Origin: Chitinophaga arvensicola
Lineage (GTDB): Bacteria; Bacteroidota; Bacteroidia; Chitinophagales; Chitinophagaceae
Direction of reading: 5' to 3'
Length of the DNA: 64,000 bases
Assembly: GCF_900110835.1 (NCBI RefSeq)
Contig: NZ_FOJG01000003.1
Span: forward strand, 62,001-126,000
This document shows, in pieces, positions 8,759-17,425 of this stretch. The notes beneath the pieces were generated by a model. It did not search any database. It was not told where the DNA came from and saw only the letters and a list, made by a program, of their open reading frames with translations. Both the position numbers and the translations under genes were made by a program. Every line of letters starts with the position of its first letter. Position 1 is the first letter of the stretch.

Positions 8759-10876
8759 ATGTATACAACCCACGAAAAGAAGACTTTTATACGTTATGCT
8801 GTACTCACCATTATGGTGATTATTATGATGACATTCTTTATGATCATCTCCCTGAGAAAAAAAGAATCAGCACAATTAGGCATTGTAGTAAGGGACCTGA
8901 TAGCGACCAAAACGGATGTTGGGCATATTGACCAGGCGGTGCAGCTGTTATATGCGGCCGACAATAACTTCCGTGTATACACGCTCACCTACGACCGGAA
9001 TTATCTTAATTCATACGCGGGACAGTTGAGCCGTATTACTGCCCACCTGGACAGCGCCATGAACTCCACCAAAGATGAAAAAGCGCTGAAAGCCTTGCTG
9101 GCGGATAAAGCGAGAAAATCGCAGCTGTTCTTACAGACACGGTTATACGTAGATTCTTTGTTACAGTTATCCGAAGTCTGGGATACTGCCAATACGCCGC
9201 TTCCGTTGCAACAACTGGGGAATATTAAAATGCCGGCGCCCAATATCAAGTCAGACACCATTGTGACCACCGCCACTGCCACCGCCAAAGGCCGTAAAAA
9301 ACTATTTGGCCGGCTTAAAGATGCCATCAGCAATAAATCACAGGTGCAGCAAACAAGTCAGCAGGTAAAGATTGTACAATACGACAGCAACAAAGATGGT
9401 AAAGCCTTTTCCAAAGATCAGTTACAAAAAATCCAGGCTGCTTATAACAAGTTTATCAAAGACGCAACGGAAAGTCACAATAACCTGAAGCAAAAAGAAT
9501 ATGCGCTGGTGATTGCCAACGAGCGGCTGTTTTCCCAGCTGCTCACCCTGATGGCGGAGTTGAAACAGAATATTTTAGATGAAACAGATAAGCGGCGGTT
9601 ACAACTGGGACAGGATATAGATCATTCGCTTTACCGGCTGGATAAGCATAATTACTGGGAAATTCCGCTGTTGTTGTTACTGGCGGGCATTATTATTTAT
9701 GGCATTATCCGTTTATACCGTTATGACCTGGCACTATTAAGAGCCAAGCAACAGGCCGAAAAATTTGCACAACAGAAGAGTGATTTTGCTGCTACTATCA
9801 GCCACGAAATACGTACGCCGGTACAATCGCTGCTGGGATACGCATATATGCTGGAACGGGAAAAGACGCCGGAAACGGTGCCGGCTATACGTCATTCTGC
9901 AGAAATGCTGCTACAGGTAGTGAATAACGTGTTGGACTATACGAGAATGGAATCTTCTGAGCCGGTACTGCGGCAAGAAAAGTTTGCACCCCGTACTGCC
10001 ATTGAAGAAGTGTGTAATACACTGGCTGTTCAGGCGGAGATGAAATCTCTGGCACTGGAAGTTAATATTTATTTCCCCAGCACTTTAATCATAATAGGCG
10101 ATGCCTTCAGGCTGAAACAAGTGCTGATTAACCTGGTTGCCAATGCGATTAAGTTTACAGAACAGGGCAGCGTTACGGTGACCGCACATATGCGTGACAA
10201 CAACTTATTACAGGTCAGTGTAAAAGATACGGGTGTGGGTATTTCACATAAAGAATTACCTTTGGTATTCGATGCCTTCTCGCAGGGGAACAACCATTAT
10301 CATAAAGGAAGCGGATTGGGACTGCATATTTCCAAAAAAATCGTTGACCTGCATAATGGGAAAATTCATGTGGAGAGCCTTGCAGGAAAAGGCACTACCT
10401 TTTATTTTGAAATCAGGTATAAGCTGATGACCCCATCACCTGCTACCAAAAAAATTATTGTTCCCGTGACGACTACATCTACAAACGCGACTATTCCTCC
10501 CGGTATCCGGTTACTGGTAGTGGAAGACAGTATCCTTAACCAGAAATTGCTGGCATTGATGCTAGGCCGTATGCAGGCATCGTACCTGATTGTTTCTTCT
10601 GCAGAAGAGGCGCTGGAAGTGTATCAGAAAGAAGCATTTGATTTCGTGCTGACGGATATTGATCTGCCGGGCATTGACGGGTTGATGCTCACTGCTATGA
10701 TCCGGGAGTTACCTGACAAGAAGAAAGCATCCGTTACCATTATCGCCATTACCGGAAATGTAATGGAAGATGATATTGAGTTATATCTCCGTTCCGGGCT
10801 AAACGATTATATCATGAAACCATACCGGGAAGAAGATATCCTGGAGAAAATTACACGACATCATCAAATGGTATAA
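8759..10876 (+). CDS. Hybrid sensor histidine kinase/response regulator
   Basis: Membrane-anchored two-component protein of 705 residues. A transmembrane helix near residues 15-35 and another near 300-320 enclose a helical extracytoplasmic sensor. Then come a HisKA domain with H-box DFAATISHEIRTPVQSL (His349), an HATPase with N-box VLINLVANAIKF, VKDTGVGIS and GSGLGLHISKKIV, and a C-terminal receiver (IRLLVVEDSILNQK, phospho-acceptor Asp633 in LTDIDLPGIDG, Lys in IMKPYR). No DNA-binding output domain is present, so the phosphate must be passed on elsewhere. The glycosylase gene begins 8 bases after its stop and is probably co-transcribed. The signal is unknown. Confidence 0.92.
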   Translation: MYTTHEKKTFIRYAVLTIMVIIMMTFFMIISLRKKESAQLGIVVRDLIATKTDVGHIDQAVQLLYAADNNFRVYTLTYDRNYLNSYAGQLSRITAHLDSAMNSTKDEKALKALLADKARKSQLFLQTRLYVDSLLQLSEVWDTANTPLPLQQLGNIKMPAPNIKSDTIVTTATATAKGRKKLFGRLKDAISNKSQVQQTSQQVKIVQYDSNKDGKAFSKDQLQKIQAAYNKFIKDATESHNNLKQKEYALVIANERLFSQLLTLMAELKQNILDETDKRRLQLGQDIDHSLYRLDKHNYWEIPLLLLLAGIIIYGIIRLYRYDLALLRAKQQAEKFAQQKSDFAATISHEIRTPVQSLLGYAYMLEREKTPETVPAIRHSAEMLLQVVNNVLDYTRMESSEPVLRQEKFAPRTAIEEVCNTLAVQAEMKSLALEVNIYFPSTLIIIGDAFRLKQVLINLVANAIKFTEQGSVTVTAHMRDNNLLQVSVKDTGVGISHKELPLVFDAFSQGNNHYHKGSGLGLHISKKIVDLHNGKIHVESLAGKGTTFYFEIRYKLMTPSPATKKIIVPVTTTSTNATIPPGIRLLVVEDSILNQKLLALMLGRMQASYLIVSSAEEALEVYQKEAFDFVLTDIDLPGIDGLMLTAMIRELPDKKKASVTIIAITGNVMEDDIELYLRSGLNDYIMKPYREEDILEKITRHHQMV

Positions 10877-10884
10877 ATTGCGGA

Positions 10885-11577
10885 ATGACTATCGCTGATC
10901 AGATCATTGCTTTTAACAGCCATTTGCAGTTTCCGGGTAAATTACCCACGGGTATACGCGTCCTGAATCCTTTCCAGGAAGGTCCTGGGATTATAGGGAT
11001 CATGACACAGTTCTACAAAAAGTTTTACGACGACAAAGGTCAGCGGCAGCTGATCCTGGGCATTAATCCGGGCCGGCTGGGTTCCGGATCCACCGGTGTC
11101 CCCTTTACCGATACAAAGCGCATGTGGGATAAGTGTGGGATTGAAATACCCGGCCTTAAAACACATGAGCCTTCTTCCGTATTTGTGTATGATGTGATTG
11201 AAGCCTATGGCGGCGTTAAGGCATTTTACCAGCAATTCTACATTAGTTCAGTGTGCCCGCTGGGGTTTACCTCCCTTCAGCCCGGGGGCAAGGAAATTAA
11301 TTATAATTATTATGATAGCGCGGCGCTTACCAAAGCGGCCTACCCTTTTATTGTAAGCAAACTGAAAGAGCAGCTGAAATGGAATATCAGCCGGGAGGTC
11401 TGTTATTGTATGGGTACTGGCAAGAATGCTGCTTTTTTGCAGGCACTCAATGAAAAGGAGCAATTTTTTAAGGAGGTGGTACCGTTGGAGCATCCCCGTT
11501 TTGTGATGCAGTATAAATCCAAAACGAAGTCGCAGTATATCGACAAATACCTGACGGCATTTGCGGCACATCCATAA
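10885..11577 (+). CDS. SMUG2-type uracil-DNA glycosylase family protein
   Basis: 230 residues resembling the SMUG2 branch of the uracil-DNA glycosylase superfamily, which removes uracil or related damaged bases from DNA. Visible motifs are the active-site strand LILGINPGRLGSGSTGVPFTD (motif 1, with the GINPG core) and, near the C-terminus, a motif 2-like stretch LEHPRFVMQYKSK replacing the usual HPS loop. The length is typical. It follows the hybrid kinase by 8 bases, a spacing that suggests co-transcription although no functional link is known. Confidence 0.82.
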   Translation: MTIADQIIAFNSHLQFPGKLPTGIRVLNPFQEGPGIIGIMTQFYKKFYDDKGQRQLILGINPGRLGSGSTGVPFTDTKRMWDKCGIEIPGLKTHEPSSVFVYDVIEAYGGVKAFYQQFYISSVCPLGFTSLQPGGKEINYNYYDSAALTKAAYPFIVSKLKEQLKWNISREVCYCMGTGKNAAFLQALNEKEQFFKEVVPLEHPRFVMQYKSKTKSQYIDKYLTAFAAHP

Positions 11578-11595
11578 CCCCAACCTGTGGATTTT

Positions 11596-11820
11596 TTACG
11601 CCGTTTGCACCGCAATCTGGTCTGCAATACTGTTCAGCAGTCGCATATCCAGGCGATGACCGTTGTCTGTTGCCCCTGGTGCGCGTACAAATCCGTCTTC
11701 ATCTTTCTCCATCATCACCTCTTCCCCGTTTACGTCTACCAGAAAGCGTTCTGCAGATGAGGGCTTTACATAAAAGCGGCCTCCGGTTGTTTTAATCATA
11801 AAAGCGTTCATAAGATCCAT
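11596..11820 (-). CDS. Small uncharacterised protein
   Basis: No family recognised. The ATG at 11820 (MDLMNAFMIKTTGGRFYVKPSS) gives 74 residues; a longer version would need a TTG start at 11853. The middle part (RFLVDVNGEEVMMEKDEDGFVRAP) looks like a small beta-rich domain. It follows the DUF6881 gene closely on the same strand and is convergent with the DNA glycosylase gene. Judged real from its coherent reading frame and tight packing. Confidence 0.55.
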   Translation of the reverse strand: MDLMNAFMIKTTGGRFYVKPSSAERFLVDVNGEEVMMEKDEDGFVRAPGATDNGHRLDMRLLNSIADQIAVQTA

Positions 11821-11855
11821 TTTCGGATTCTTATGCAAACCACGGACCAGCAATG

Positions 11856-12140
11856 TCAGGACAAAAAATAAAAATATTGGTTCCAGATCAGTTCGAATTC
11901 TGCCTGGGAGATCAGTTCAGGAATAAATTGTTTGTCGCCGCTGATTTCTTCCATGTCGGGCATGATTTCATCTGAGAGGGCGGTGCCTCCGAAATGAAAA
12001 TTGCTGTTGGCAATACCGAAGCTCCCATCCGGGTAGATTTCAATTTTCCGGTTTTCAAACCGCTGCGAATCAATTTCAGTATAGAGGAACAACGGTTCAT
12101 CCTCAAAATGATGAAGCCAGGATACTTTCAGGTATTCCAT
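11856..12140 (-). CDS. DUF6881-like small protein
   Basis: 94 residues beginning MEYLKVSWLHHFEDEPLFLYTEID, with later IEIYPDGSFGIAN and SQAEFELIW. The order (Y.kV.W.H....EP..LY.E.D, then R..EI..DG..G.A, ending with an E-F-x-x-x-W helix) is as I remember the DUF6881 family, often found near toxin/immunity genes. It lies 3 bases after the stop of the gene at 12144 and directly before the small gene at 11596, so the three probably form one transcript. Role unknown. Confidence 0.65.
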   Translation of the reverse strand: MEYLKVSWLHHFEDEPLFLYTEIDSQRFENRKIEIYPDGSFGIANSNFHFGGTALSDEIMPDMEEISGDKQFIPELISQAEFELIWNQYFYFLS

Positions 12141-12143
12141 TGC

Positions 12144-12449
12144 TCAGACTTTAACCAGCCGGCAATCCCAGGTATCCCGGGGCTGTTCCTTGAGCGTATC
12201 GGGCGTTACTACCCCGGTAATCTGGTAGATGTTGCCCTCTTCATGGAGGCGGTCGCCAATCTGAGGAGTACGGTCCTCTTTGAAACGGATGGTGGCGATG
12301 ATGCCGAAGGACTTATAGCTATGGATTTTTACAATGTTCGCAGATCTTACAGGCACGAGCAGTTCGGCCTTCCTGCGGTTGTGGCTCCTGTACAGGGACA
12401 CCATTGCCCAGCATGCAAGTGCAAACAGGCTAAGAAGCAGCAGATTCAC
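12144..12449 (-). CDS. Small membrane-anchored uncharacterised protein
   Basis: 101 residues with one N-terminal transmembrane helix (LLLLSLFALACWAMVSLY) and a basic stretch after it, so the remainder is probably cytoplasmic. The soluble part (IVKIHSYKSFGIIATIRFKE, GDRLHEEGNIYQITGVV) is beta-rich, but no family was recognised. It leads the small-gene run 12449-11596 on the minus strand. Confidence 0.55.
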   Translation of the reverse strand: MNLLLLSLFALACWAMVSLYRSHNRRKAELLVPVRSANIVKIHSYKSFGIIATIRFKEDRTPQIGDRLHEEGNIYQITGVVTPDTLKEQPRDTWDCRLVKV

Positions 12450-12563
12450 GGCTTTGATCAGGTTTAGGTTAGGTAAATGATGTTATGGCTGAATTGTGCC
12501 TTTCGTTGGCATGGAAAAGACACTATACAATATAGCGAATTAAGTATATGTAAACAATTTTTT

Positions 12564-12923
12564 TTACAGAGCCCGGTACCTGAGTCCCCAACCGGGTGGT
12601 GTAATCCGGGGAATATCATAGATTTCAAGTGGGCCCGGAACGAAGTGCCAGTAATAGAAATAAGCTGCTACGCCCGCCAGCAGTGTACCTATCGCAGTAA
12701 GATACACGCCATAAAACAGGTAAGCCGGGCGCCGGCGGAGGAATAATGAAATTATCAAGTACAGGAAGCCGGTGTATAACAGGGTCATCCCGGTATCGGG
12801 ATTTTCAAATAAGGGGAGTACATCCACGAATCCGGTGGTAACAACAAAGAGTACAAATAAGGGGAATCCGGCGATACAGGCCAGGTGAAAGAGCTGACGA
12901 ATGCTCAGGTGGAGGAAAGGCAT
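12564..12923 (-). CDS. Small integral membrane protein, unknown function
   Basis: 119 residues with three to four hydrophobic segments (LACIAGFPLFVLFVVTTGFV, GMTLLYTGFLYLIISLFL, YLFYGVYLTAIGTLLAGVAAYFYYW). No conserved polar motif stands out and no family is recognised. It is flanked by gaps of about 100 bases on both sides, so it is probably transcribed alone. Confidence 0.6.
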   Translation of the reverse strand: MPFLHLSIRQLFHLACIAGFPLFVLFVVTTGFVDVLPLFENPDTGMTLLYTGFLYLIISLFLRRRPAYLFYGVYLTAIGTLLAGVAAYFYYWHFVPGPLEIYDIPRITPPGWGLRYRAL

Positions 12924-13019
12924 ACGGGCAAGGGCGTTTTAATAATTTTCCCAGGGAGATGACTACTGCGGTAGCCATCTCCCGAAATTAAAACAAAAAA
13001 ACGTACCGCTGTTTTACTC

Positions 13020-13874
13020 CTATTCCCGGTTTGGCAGCCGGCTGAACACCATTAATGGATCATCATAACGGAAAGTGTAGCCCAGCATGTTTCTCAGCTT
13101 GCTGGAGCCTACAATTTTATATGGCTCCTCTTCTGCCGGCAGGCGGCGGGGCATCTGAATACCGAGGTGCTGGGCAGCGGCTTTATAGTAGTGCGTACGC
13201 TGCGGGTGTCCGCTGGCACAGGCATTGAATATTTCGCCCCACGCGTCCTTTACAATCACCTGGTTGATGACACCGATACAGTCGTCGCGATGGATCACGT
13301 TCATGGGTTGGGCATTGGACTTTCTGCCTTCCATGATGCGGCGTTGATCCGGCAGGCGGTCGTAGCCGATGAGGCCACCGAAGCGCAGTACCGTGGTATT
13401 AAAGGACTCCGCGCCCAGCAGGAGGTTTTCTGCTTCCCGCAATGCCTGTCCGTTGGGTGTTTCGGGGATTTCCTCGTTTTCTTCGGTAACGAGTCCGTTG
13501 ATGTCTTTATATACAGAAGTGGAGCTTACAAAGATGACCTTGCTGATGGGGGTCGTTTCTATAAAACTGCGTAACAGGGCTATTTCCGATACGTGTGCCT
13601 CCTTTCCTCTTTCTTTACGGGGAGGGATGTTGACAATGAGTATATCGGCTTCCCAGAAAGCGTCGGGGCCGGTGAGTACGTCTTCCGCGAGGATGACGTT
13701 ATAGGCTTCCAATCCGAGTGCTTCGAGTTCTTTTACACCTTCCGGGCTGGTGCGGGCGCCTTTTACATTATAGCCGGCGGCTTTCAGATGCAGGGCCAGT
13801 GGCTTTCCCAACCAGCCGCAACTTAAAATACTGATTTTCTCTTTTTTCTCCAGTGTCAGTGCAGGGTTCTCCAT
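13020..13874 (-). CDS. Extended SDR/YeeZ-like NAD(P)-binding protein at the end of the cobalamin operon
   Basis: 284 residues, Rossmann fold of the atypical SDR type. The N-terminus ISILSCGWLGKPLALHL is a glycine motif lacking the classic GxxGxxG, as in YeeZ-like proteins. IFVSSTSVYKDINGLVTEE corresponds to the SDR catalytic region, with Ser and Tyr visible but no Lys in the YxxxK position. Its start overlaps the end of cbiB by 19 bases, so translation is probably coupled. Why an SDR protein accompanies cobalamin genes is not clear from sequence. Confidence 0.75.
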   Translation of the reverse strand: MENPALTLEKKEKISILSCGWLGKPLALHLKAAGYNVKGARTSPEGVKELEALGLEAYNVILAEDVLTGPDAFWEADILIVNIPPRKERGKEAHVSEIALLRSFIETTPISKVIFVSSTSVYKDINGLVTEENEEIPETPNGQALREAENLLLGAESFNTTVLRFGGLIGYDRLPDQRRIMEGRKSNAQPMNVIHRDDCIGVINQVIVKDAWGEIFNACASGHPQRTHYYKAAAQHLGIQMPRRLPAEEEPYKIVGSSKLRNMLGYTFRYDDPLMVFSRLPNRE

Positions 13875-14806
13875 ATCAAATAATATTTAACCGCGATGAT
13901 GCTGATCACCATTACAAAAGTAACGGCATGATTCAGGTACCATACCGTGCGGAACTCTTCGTGTTCAATATTCCTTTCATTTTCGCCAATATAGGGCTTA
14001 TGAACTTCTACGCCCTGGTATAGATTGGGACCGCCGAAACGGCAATCCAGGATACCTGCCAGGGCCGCTTCGGGGTATCCGGCATTTGGGCTGGTATGTG
14101 CCGGCCCATATTTTACCATAAAATGCCAGGCGCGGCTACTGCCATACAGCAGGATCATCAGCAGGGCGGTAAGACGGGCCGGAATAAAATTCGCCACATC
14201 ATCCAGGCGGGCAGCAAAACGCCCGAAGTACCGGTATTCGTCATTCTTATACCCGATCATGGAATCAAGGGTATTGATCATTTTATACATCATCATACCC
14301 GGTAATCCGAGAAGGGCATAAAAGAAAAGAGGCGCCACTACCCCATCGCTGAGGTTCTCCGACATGGATTCCAGCACTGCTACGCGGATCTGGGCAGGCG
14401 ACAGATGTACCGTATCTCTTCCAACGATCCAGGACAGGCGCTCACGACCAGCATCCAGTCCTTTGTGATGTAAGATGTCAAATACTTCGCGTCCTTCCTG
14501 CAAAAGGCTTTTGTTGGCCAATGCAAAAAAAACAAACACCGTACTGAATGAATAATACACGACTGGCCACCCTGATAGTACTATAAGCGTAAAATAAAAA
14601 CTTATAAATACCGCACTGCATAGCACGATCGTGAGCAATGCCCCTTTCCAGTACCTGGCGCCGCCCTTGTTTAATGTTGCGGTTCCTGTCCGGATCAGCC
14701 ATCCATATCCTTTTACAGGATGAGGCCAGCTGCGGGGATCTCCCAGCAGCAAGTCGGCAATATACCCTAACAGTAACGGCAATACGAATTTTAGTACAGG
14801 CTCCAT
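13856..14806 (-). CDS. cbiB: Adenosylcobinamide-phosphate synthase
   Basis: 316-residue integral membrane enzyme that attaches aminopropanol (or its phosphate) to adenosylcobyric acid in the late cobalamin pathway. Hallmarks are the N-terminal GYIADLLLGDPRSWPHPVKGYG, the central SMSENLSDGVVAPLFFYALLG and SMIGYKNDEYRYFGRFAARLDD, and the C-terminal YPEAALAGILDCRFGGPN. Five or so hydrophobic segments are visible. The start overlaps the preceding aminotransferase by 16 bases and the end overlaps the SDR gene by 19 bases, marking a tightly coupled operon. Confidence 0.95.
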   Translation of the reverse strand: MEPVLKFVLPLLLGYIADLLLGDPRSWPHPVKGYGWLIRTGTATLNKGGARYWKGALLTIVLCSAVFISFYFTLIVLSGWPVVYYSFSTVFVFFALANKSLLQEGREVFDILHHKGLDAGRERLSWIVGRDTVHLSPAQIRVAVLESMSENLSDGVVAPLFFYALLGLPGMMMYKMINTLDSMIGYKNDEYRYFGRFAARLDDVANFIPARLTALLMILLYGSSRAWHFMVKYGPAHTSPNAGYPEAALAGILDCRFGGPNLYQGVEVHKPYIGENERNIEHEEFRTVWYLNHAVTFVMVISIIAVKYYLIWRTLH

Positions 14807-15813
14807 TGGCGCAAGGCAGTAGTCAGTAATTTATTATCGGCAGCACTGCGGCAGGCTACCCGGCAGTGTCCGGCTTCCAGTCCGTAGAAATTCGAAGCGT
14901 CGCGGATCAGCAGGCCATGATGTTCCATGAGCCATACTTTCAGCGATGCCGCCGTGCCGGTAAGCGTTTCAAACAGGAAAAAATGCGTATTGGACGTTTC
15001 CACTTTATACCCGGATAGCTGACGGATTGCCTCACGCAGGTGAAACGTTTCCTGTAAAAGGCTATCGGTTGAAATCCTGAACTGTTCCGGATGTTCGAGG
15101 ATATAGTAACCGGCTTCCAGTGCCAGCGTGTTGACCGACCAGGGCATCCGGAACGCACGCACCCTGTCCAGCAGCTGTTTCCGGCCGGTTATATAGCCCA
15201 GGCGCAATCCCGGAATACTATTCGTTTTAGTCATAGACCGCAGCACCAGCACATTTGGCAGGCGGTGCAGATGTGGTAAAAGACTGGCCGTAGCCAGGGT
15301 GAATTGTATATAAGCTTCGTCGATGACGAATACGGTGTGTTTGTTGTGTGTAATCAGCCCTTGCAGCGCCTTTTCCTCTATCACCGCTCCCGTCGGATTA
15401 TTGGGATTGCAGAGAAAAACCAGGTCGGTGTTGAACACCGTATCTGGTGTAAGCTTCTCCCATAGCAGGTATTGCAACTGATGCCGGTATAGTTTACCCG
15501 CATCGGCGTATTCCGAAAAAGTAGGTACTACCACGGTGGTAGTAGCGCCGGCAAAAGCCTGTGCCACCAGGTAAATGGCTTCAGTGCCACCATTGGTAAC
15601 CAGTACGCTGTCAGCGGGCAGGGCCATTTGTTTTTCGAGCAGGGCCTGCAGCTTTGCCCCGGATGCATCCGGGTAGTTACTGATCGCTCCTACTTTACTG
15701 CGGAGGTGTTCCTTTAAGCCCTCCTGTAAGCCGCCATACCACACATTAGAACTGAAATCGGCTTTCACAGGGTTGTTGAACAGATAACCATCATCTCCAT
15801 GTCCTTGTATCAT
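14791..15813 (-). CDS. cobD: Threonine-phosphate decarboxylase-like PLP aminotransferase of cobalamin synthesis
   Basis: 340-residue fold-type I PLP enzyme of the HisC/CobD group. The PLP lysine is in VLRSMTKTNSIPGLRLGYI, with LCNPNNPTGAV and VIDEAYIQF as further cofactor contacts. HisC-like enzymes look the same, but placement between cobQ and cbiB makes the cobalamin role, making (R)-1-amino-2-propanol phosphate from threonine phosphate, the better reading. The symbol follows Salmonella usage (CobC in the Pseudomonas scheme). The stop-to-start gap after cobQ is 9 bases. Confidence 0.85.
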   Translation of the reverse strand: MIQGHGDDGYLFNNPVKADFSSNVWYGGLQEGLKEHLRSKVGAISNYPDASGAKLQALLEKQMALPADSVLVTNGGTEAIYLVAQAFAGATTTVVVPTFSEYADAGKLYRHQLQYLLWEKLTPDTVFNTDLVFLCNPNNPTGAVIEEKALQGLITHNKHTVFVIDEAYIQFTLATASLLPHLHRLPNVLVLRSMTKTNSIPGLRLGYITGRKQLLDRVRAFRMPWSVNTLALEAGYYILEHPEQFRISTDSLLQETFHLREAIRQLSGYKVETSNTHFFLFETLTGTAASLKVWLMEHHGLLIRDASNFYGLEAGHCRVACRSAADNKLLTTALRQWSLY

Positions 15814-15822
15814 AATGCAATA

Positions 15823-17295
15823 TTATTGTAATGCCAGTGCCTTATAAACAGCAGGAATGTCCAGATGTTCACGGATATGGGCAGCGAGCTTATTATATTG
15901 TTCTTCTTTAAACGCCCGGTAGTTGAATTCCTTTGCCACCGTGGGTTTGCCGCATTGTACCAGCAGATCGTTCACCACAGTGCTGTTGTCGAGGATACCA
16001 TGCAGGTAAGTTCCCCAGCAGCGTTCATGGAGAAAATAACCATCTGTAGTGCCATCGGGAAAGGTATTGAGCGGGGAAGCTACTTCGGTCACGGTATCTC
16101 CCATATGAATTTCATATCCTTCATTTACCTCCGGGAGATGCCGGTAACGGAATTGCCGCTGTTGTGTAATTTTTTCCAGGGTAAGCACGGTGCGCACCGG
16201 TAAGATACCCAGGCCGGGAATACTCCCCGTCCGGCCTTCCACACCATGCGGATCTGCTACTTCGGTTCCCATCATCTGGTAACCACCGCAAATACCAATG
16301 ACGACCTTATTTCGTTTATGCGCTTCCGTTATAGCAGCAGCAGTGCCGTTATTGCGGATGGCCAGCAGGTCGGCGATGGTATTTTTACTGCCGGGCAGGA
16401 TGATAATATCTGCTGCTGCAATTTCTGCAGGATTATCGGTATAAAAAATATTTACGCGTTCATCTTTCTCCAGTGCGTTGAAATCGGTGAAGTTGGACAT
16501 GTGCCGCAGCAGCACGATGGCGATATTGATATGCCCGGCAACAAATCGTTTTTGTTTCAACGATAATGATACGGCATCTTCTTCTTCAATATGAATATCA
16601 TGAAAGTAAGGCAGTACCCCGGTAACAGGTACGCCCGTGAGGGATTCCAGCAGGGTGCGGCCGCCTTCGAACAAGCGGATATCTCCTCTGAATTTATTGA
16701 TGATGATGCCTTTAATCAGTGCTTTTTCTTCGGGTGGCAGCAGCGCGAGCGTACCATACACGCTTCCGAAAATGCCGCCCCGGTCGATGTCTGCGATCAG
16801 ATACACTGCTGCATTGGCATGGAGTGCGATACGCATATTAGTGATATCCTTTGCGCGCAGATTCAGTTCAGAAATACTGCCGGCACCCTCCATCACAATG
16901 GGCTGAAAGCGCGCAGAGAGGCGGTTGAAGGCGCCTTTCACTTCTTCAAATAACTGGCGTTTATCATCTTCCATAAAGTATTCCCAGGCCGACTGGTTAC
17001 CGGCAGGTTTGCCGTGCAGTACGAGTTGGGCATTACGGTCGTTGGTGGGTTTGAGTAGTACCGGGTTCATATCGGTATGCGCCGGAACGCCGGCTGCTTC
17101 GGCCTGAACGGCTTGCGCACGGCCTATTTCGAGACCGTCTGGTGTGGCGTAGCTGTTGAGCGACATATTCTGTGCCTTAAAAGGCGCCGGTGTGAAGCCA
17201 TCCTGTTTAAAAATGCGGCAAAACCCGGCTGTGATCACGCTCTTGCCTACGTCGGAGGCGGTGCCCACGAACATTACCGGCCGGAGTTGTTTCAT
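15823..17295 (-). CDS. cobQ: Cobyric acid synthase (glutamine-hydrolysing)
   Basis: 490-residue amidotransferase that amidates adenosylcobyrinic acid a,c-diamide at four positions. Domains in order: an N-terminal dethiobiotin-synthetase-like ATPase (FVGTASDVGKSVITAGFCRI, then FKAQNMSLNSYAT) and a C-terminal class I glutaminase-like domain with nucleophile Cys in VIGICGGYQMMG and His in WGTYLHGIL. Normal length. First gene of the operon cobQ-cobD-cbiB-SDR. Only the late steps are encoded here, so the cell probably salvages cobyrinic or cobyric acid, or keeps the early genes elsewhere. Confidence 0.96.
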   Translation of the reverse strand: MKQLRPVMFVGTASDVGKSVITAGFCRIFKQDGFTPAPFKAQNMSLNSYATPDGLEIGRAQAVQAEAAGVPAHTDMNPVLLKPTNDRNAQLVLHGKPAGNQSAWEYFMEDDKRQLFEEVKGAFNRLSARFQPIVMEGAGSISELNLRAKDITNMRIALHANAAVYLIADIDRGGIFGSVYGTLALLPPEEKALIKGIIINKFRGDIRLFEGGRTLLESLTGVPVTGVLPYFHDIHIEEEDAVSLSLKQKRFVAGHINIAIVLLRHMSNFTDFNALEKDERVNIFYTDNPAEIAAADIIILPGSKNTIADLLAIRNNGTAAAITEAHKRNKVVIGICGGYQMMGTEVADPHGVEGRTGSIPGLGILPVRTVLTLEKITQQRQFRYRHLPEVNEGYEIHMGDTVTEVASPLNTFPDGTTDGYFLHERCWGTYLHGILDNSTVVNDLLVQCGKPTVAKEFNYRAFKEEQYNKLAAHIREHLDIPAVYKALALQ

Positions 17296-17383
17296 CTGCT
17301 GCTGTCATTTGAACAGGGGCGAAGATATTAACTTTCAGAGAAGAATGCACGCTAAAATACAGCAGTGGCGGTGGGGAACAAAG

Positions 17384-17419
17384 AAAAGCATCTTCAGCGC
17401 GGATGCTGAAGATGCTTTT
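17384..17419 (-). terminator. Intrinsic terminator after the M1 peptidase gene
   Basis: A perfect 15-bp stem (AAAAGCATCTTCAGC pairing with GCTGAAGATGCTTTT) with a six-base loop lies 6 bases beyond the peptidase stop. A and T runs flank it on both sides, so it could act in both directions; it separates the peptidase transcript from cobQ. Confidence 0.85.
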
Positions 17420-17425
17420 TAATAT

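Noticed and set aside
17296..17383. Possible cobalamin riboswitch before cobQ
   Set aside because: The space is under 100 bases and has no B12-box-like conserved sequence.
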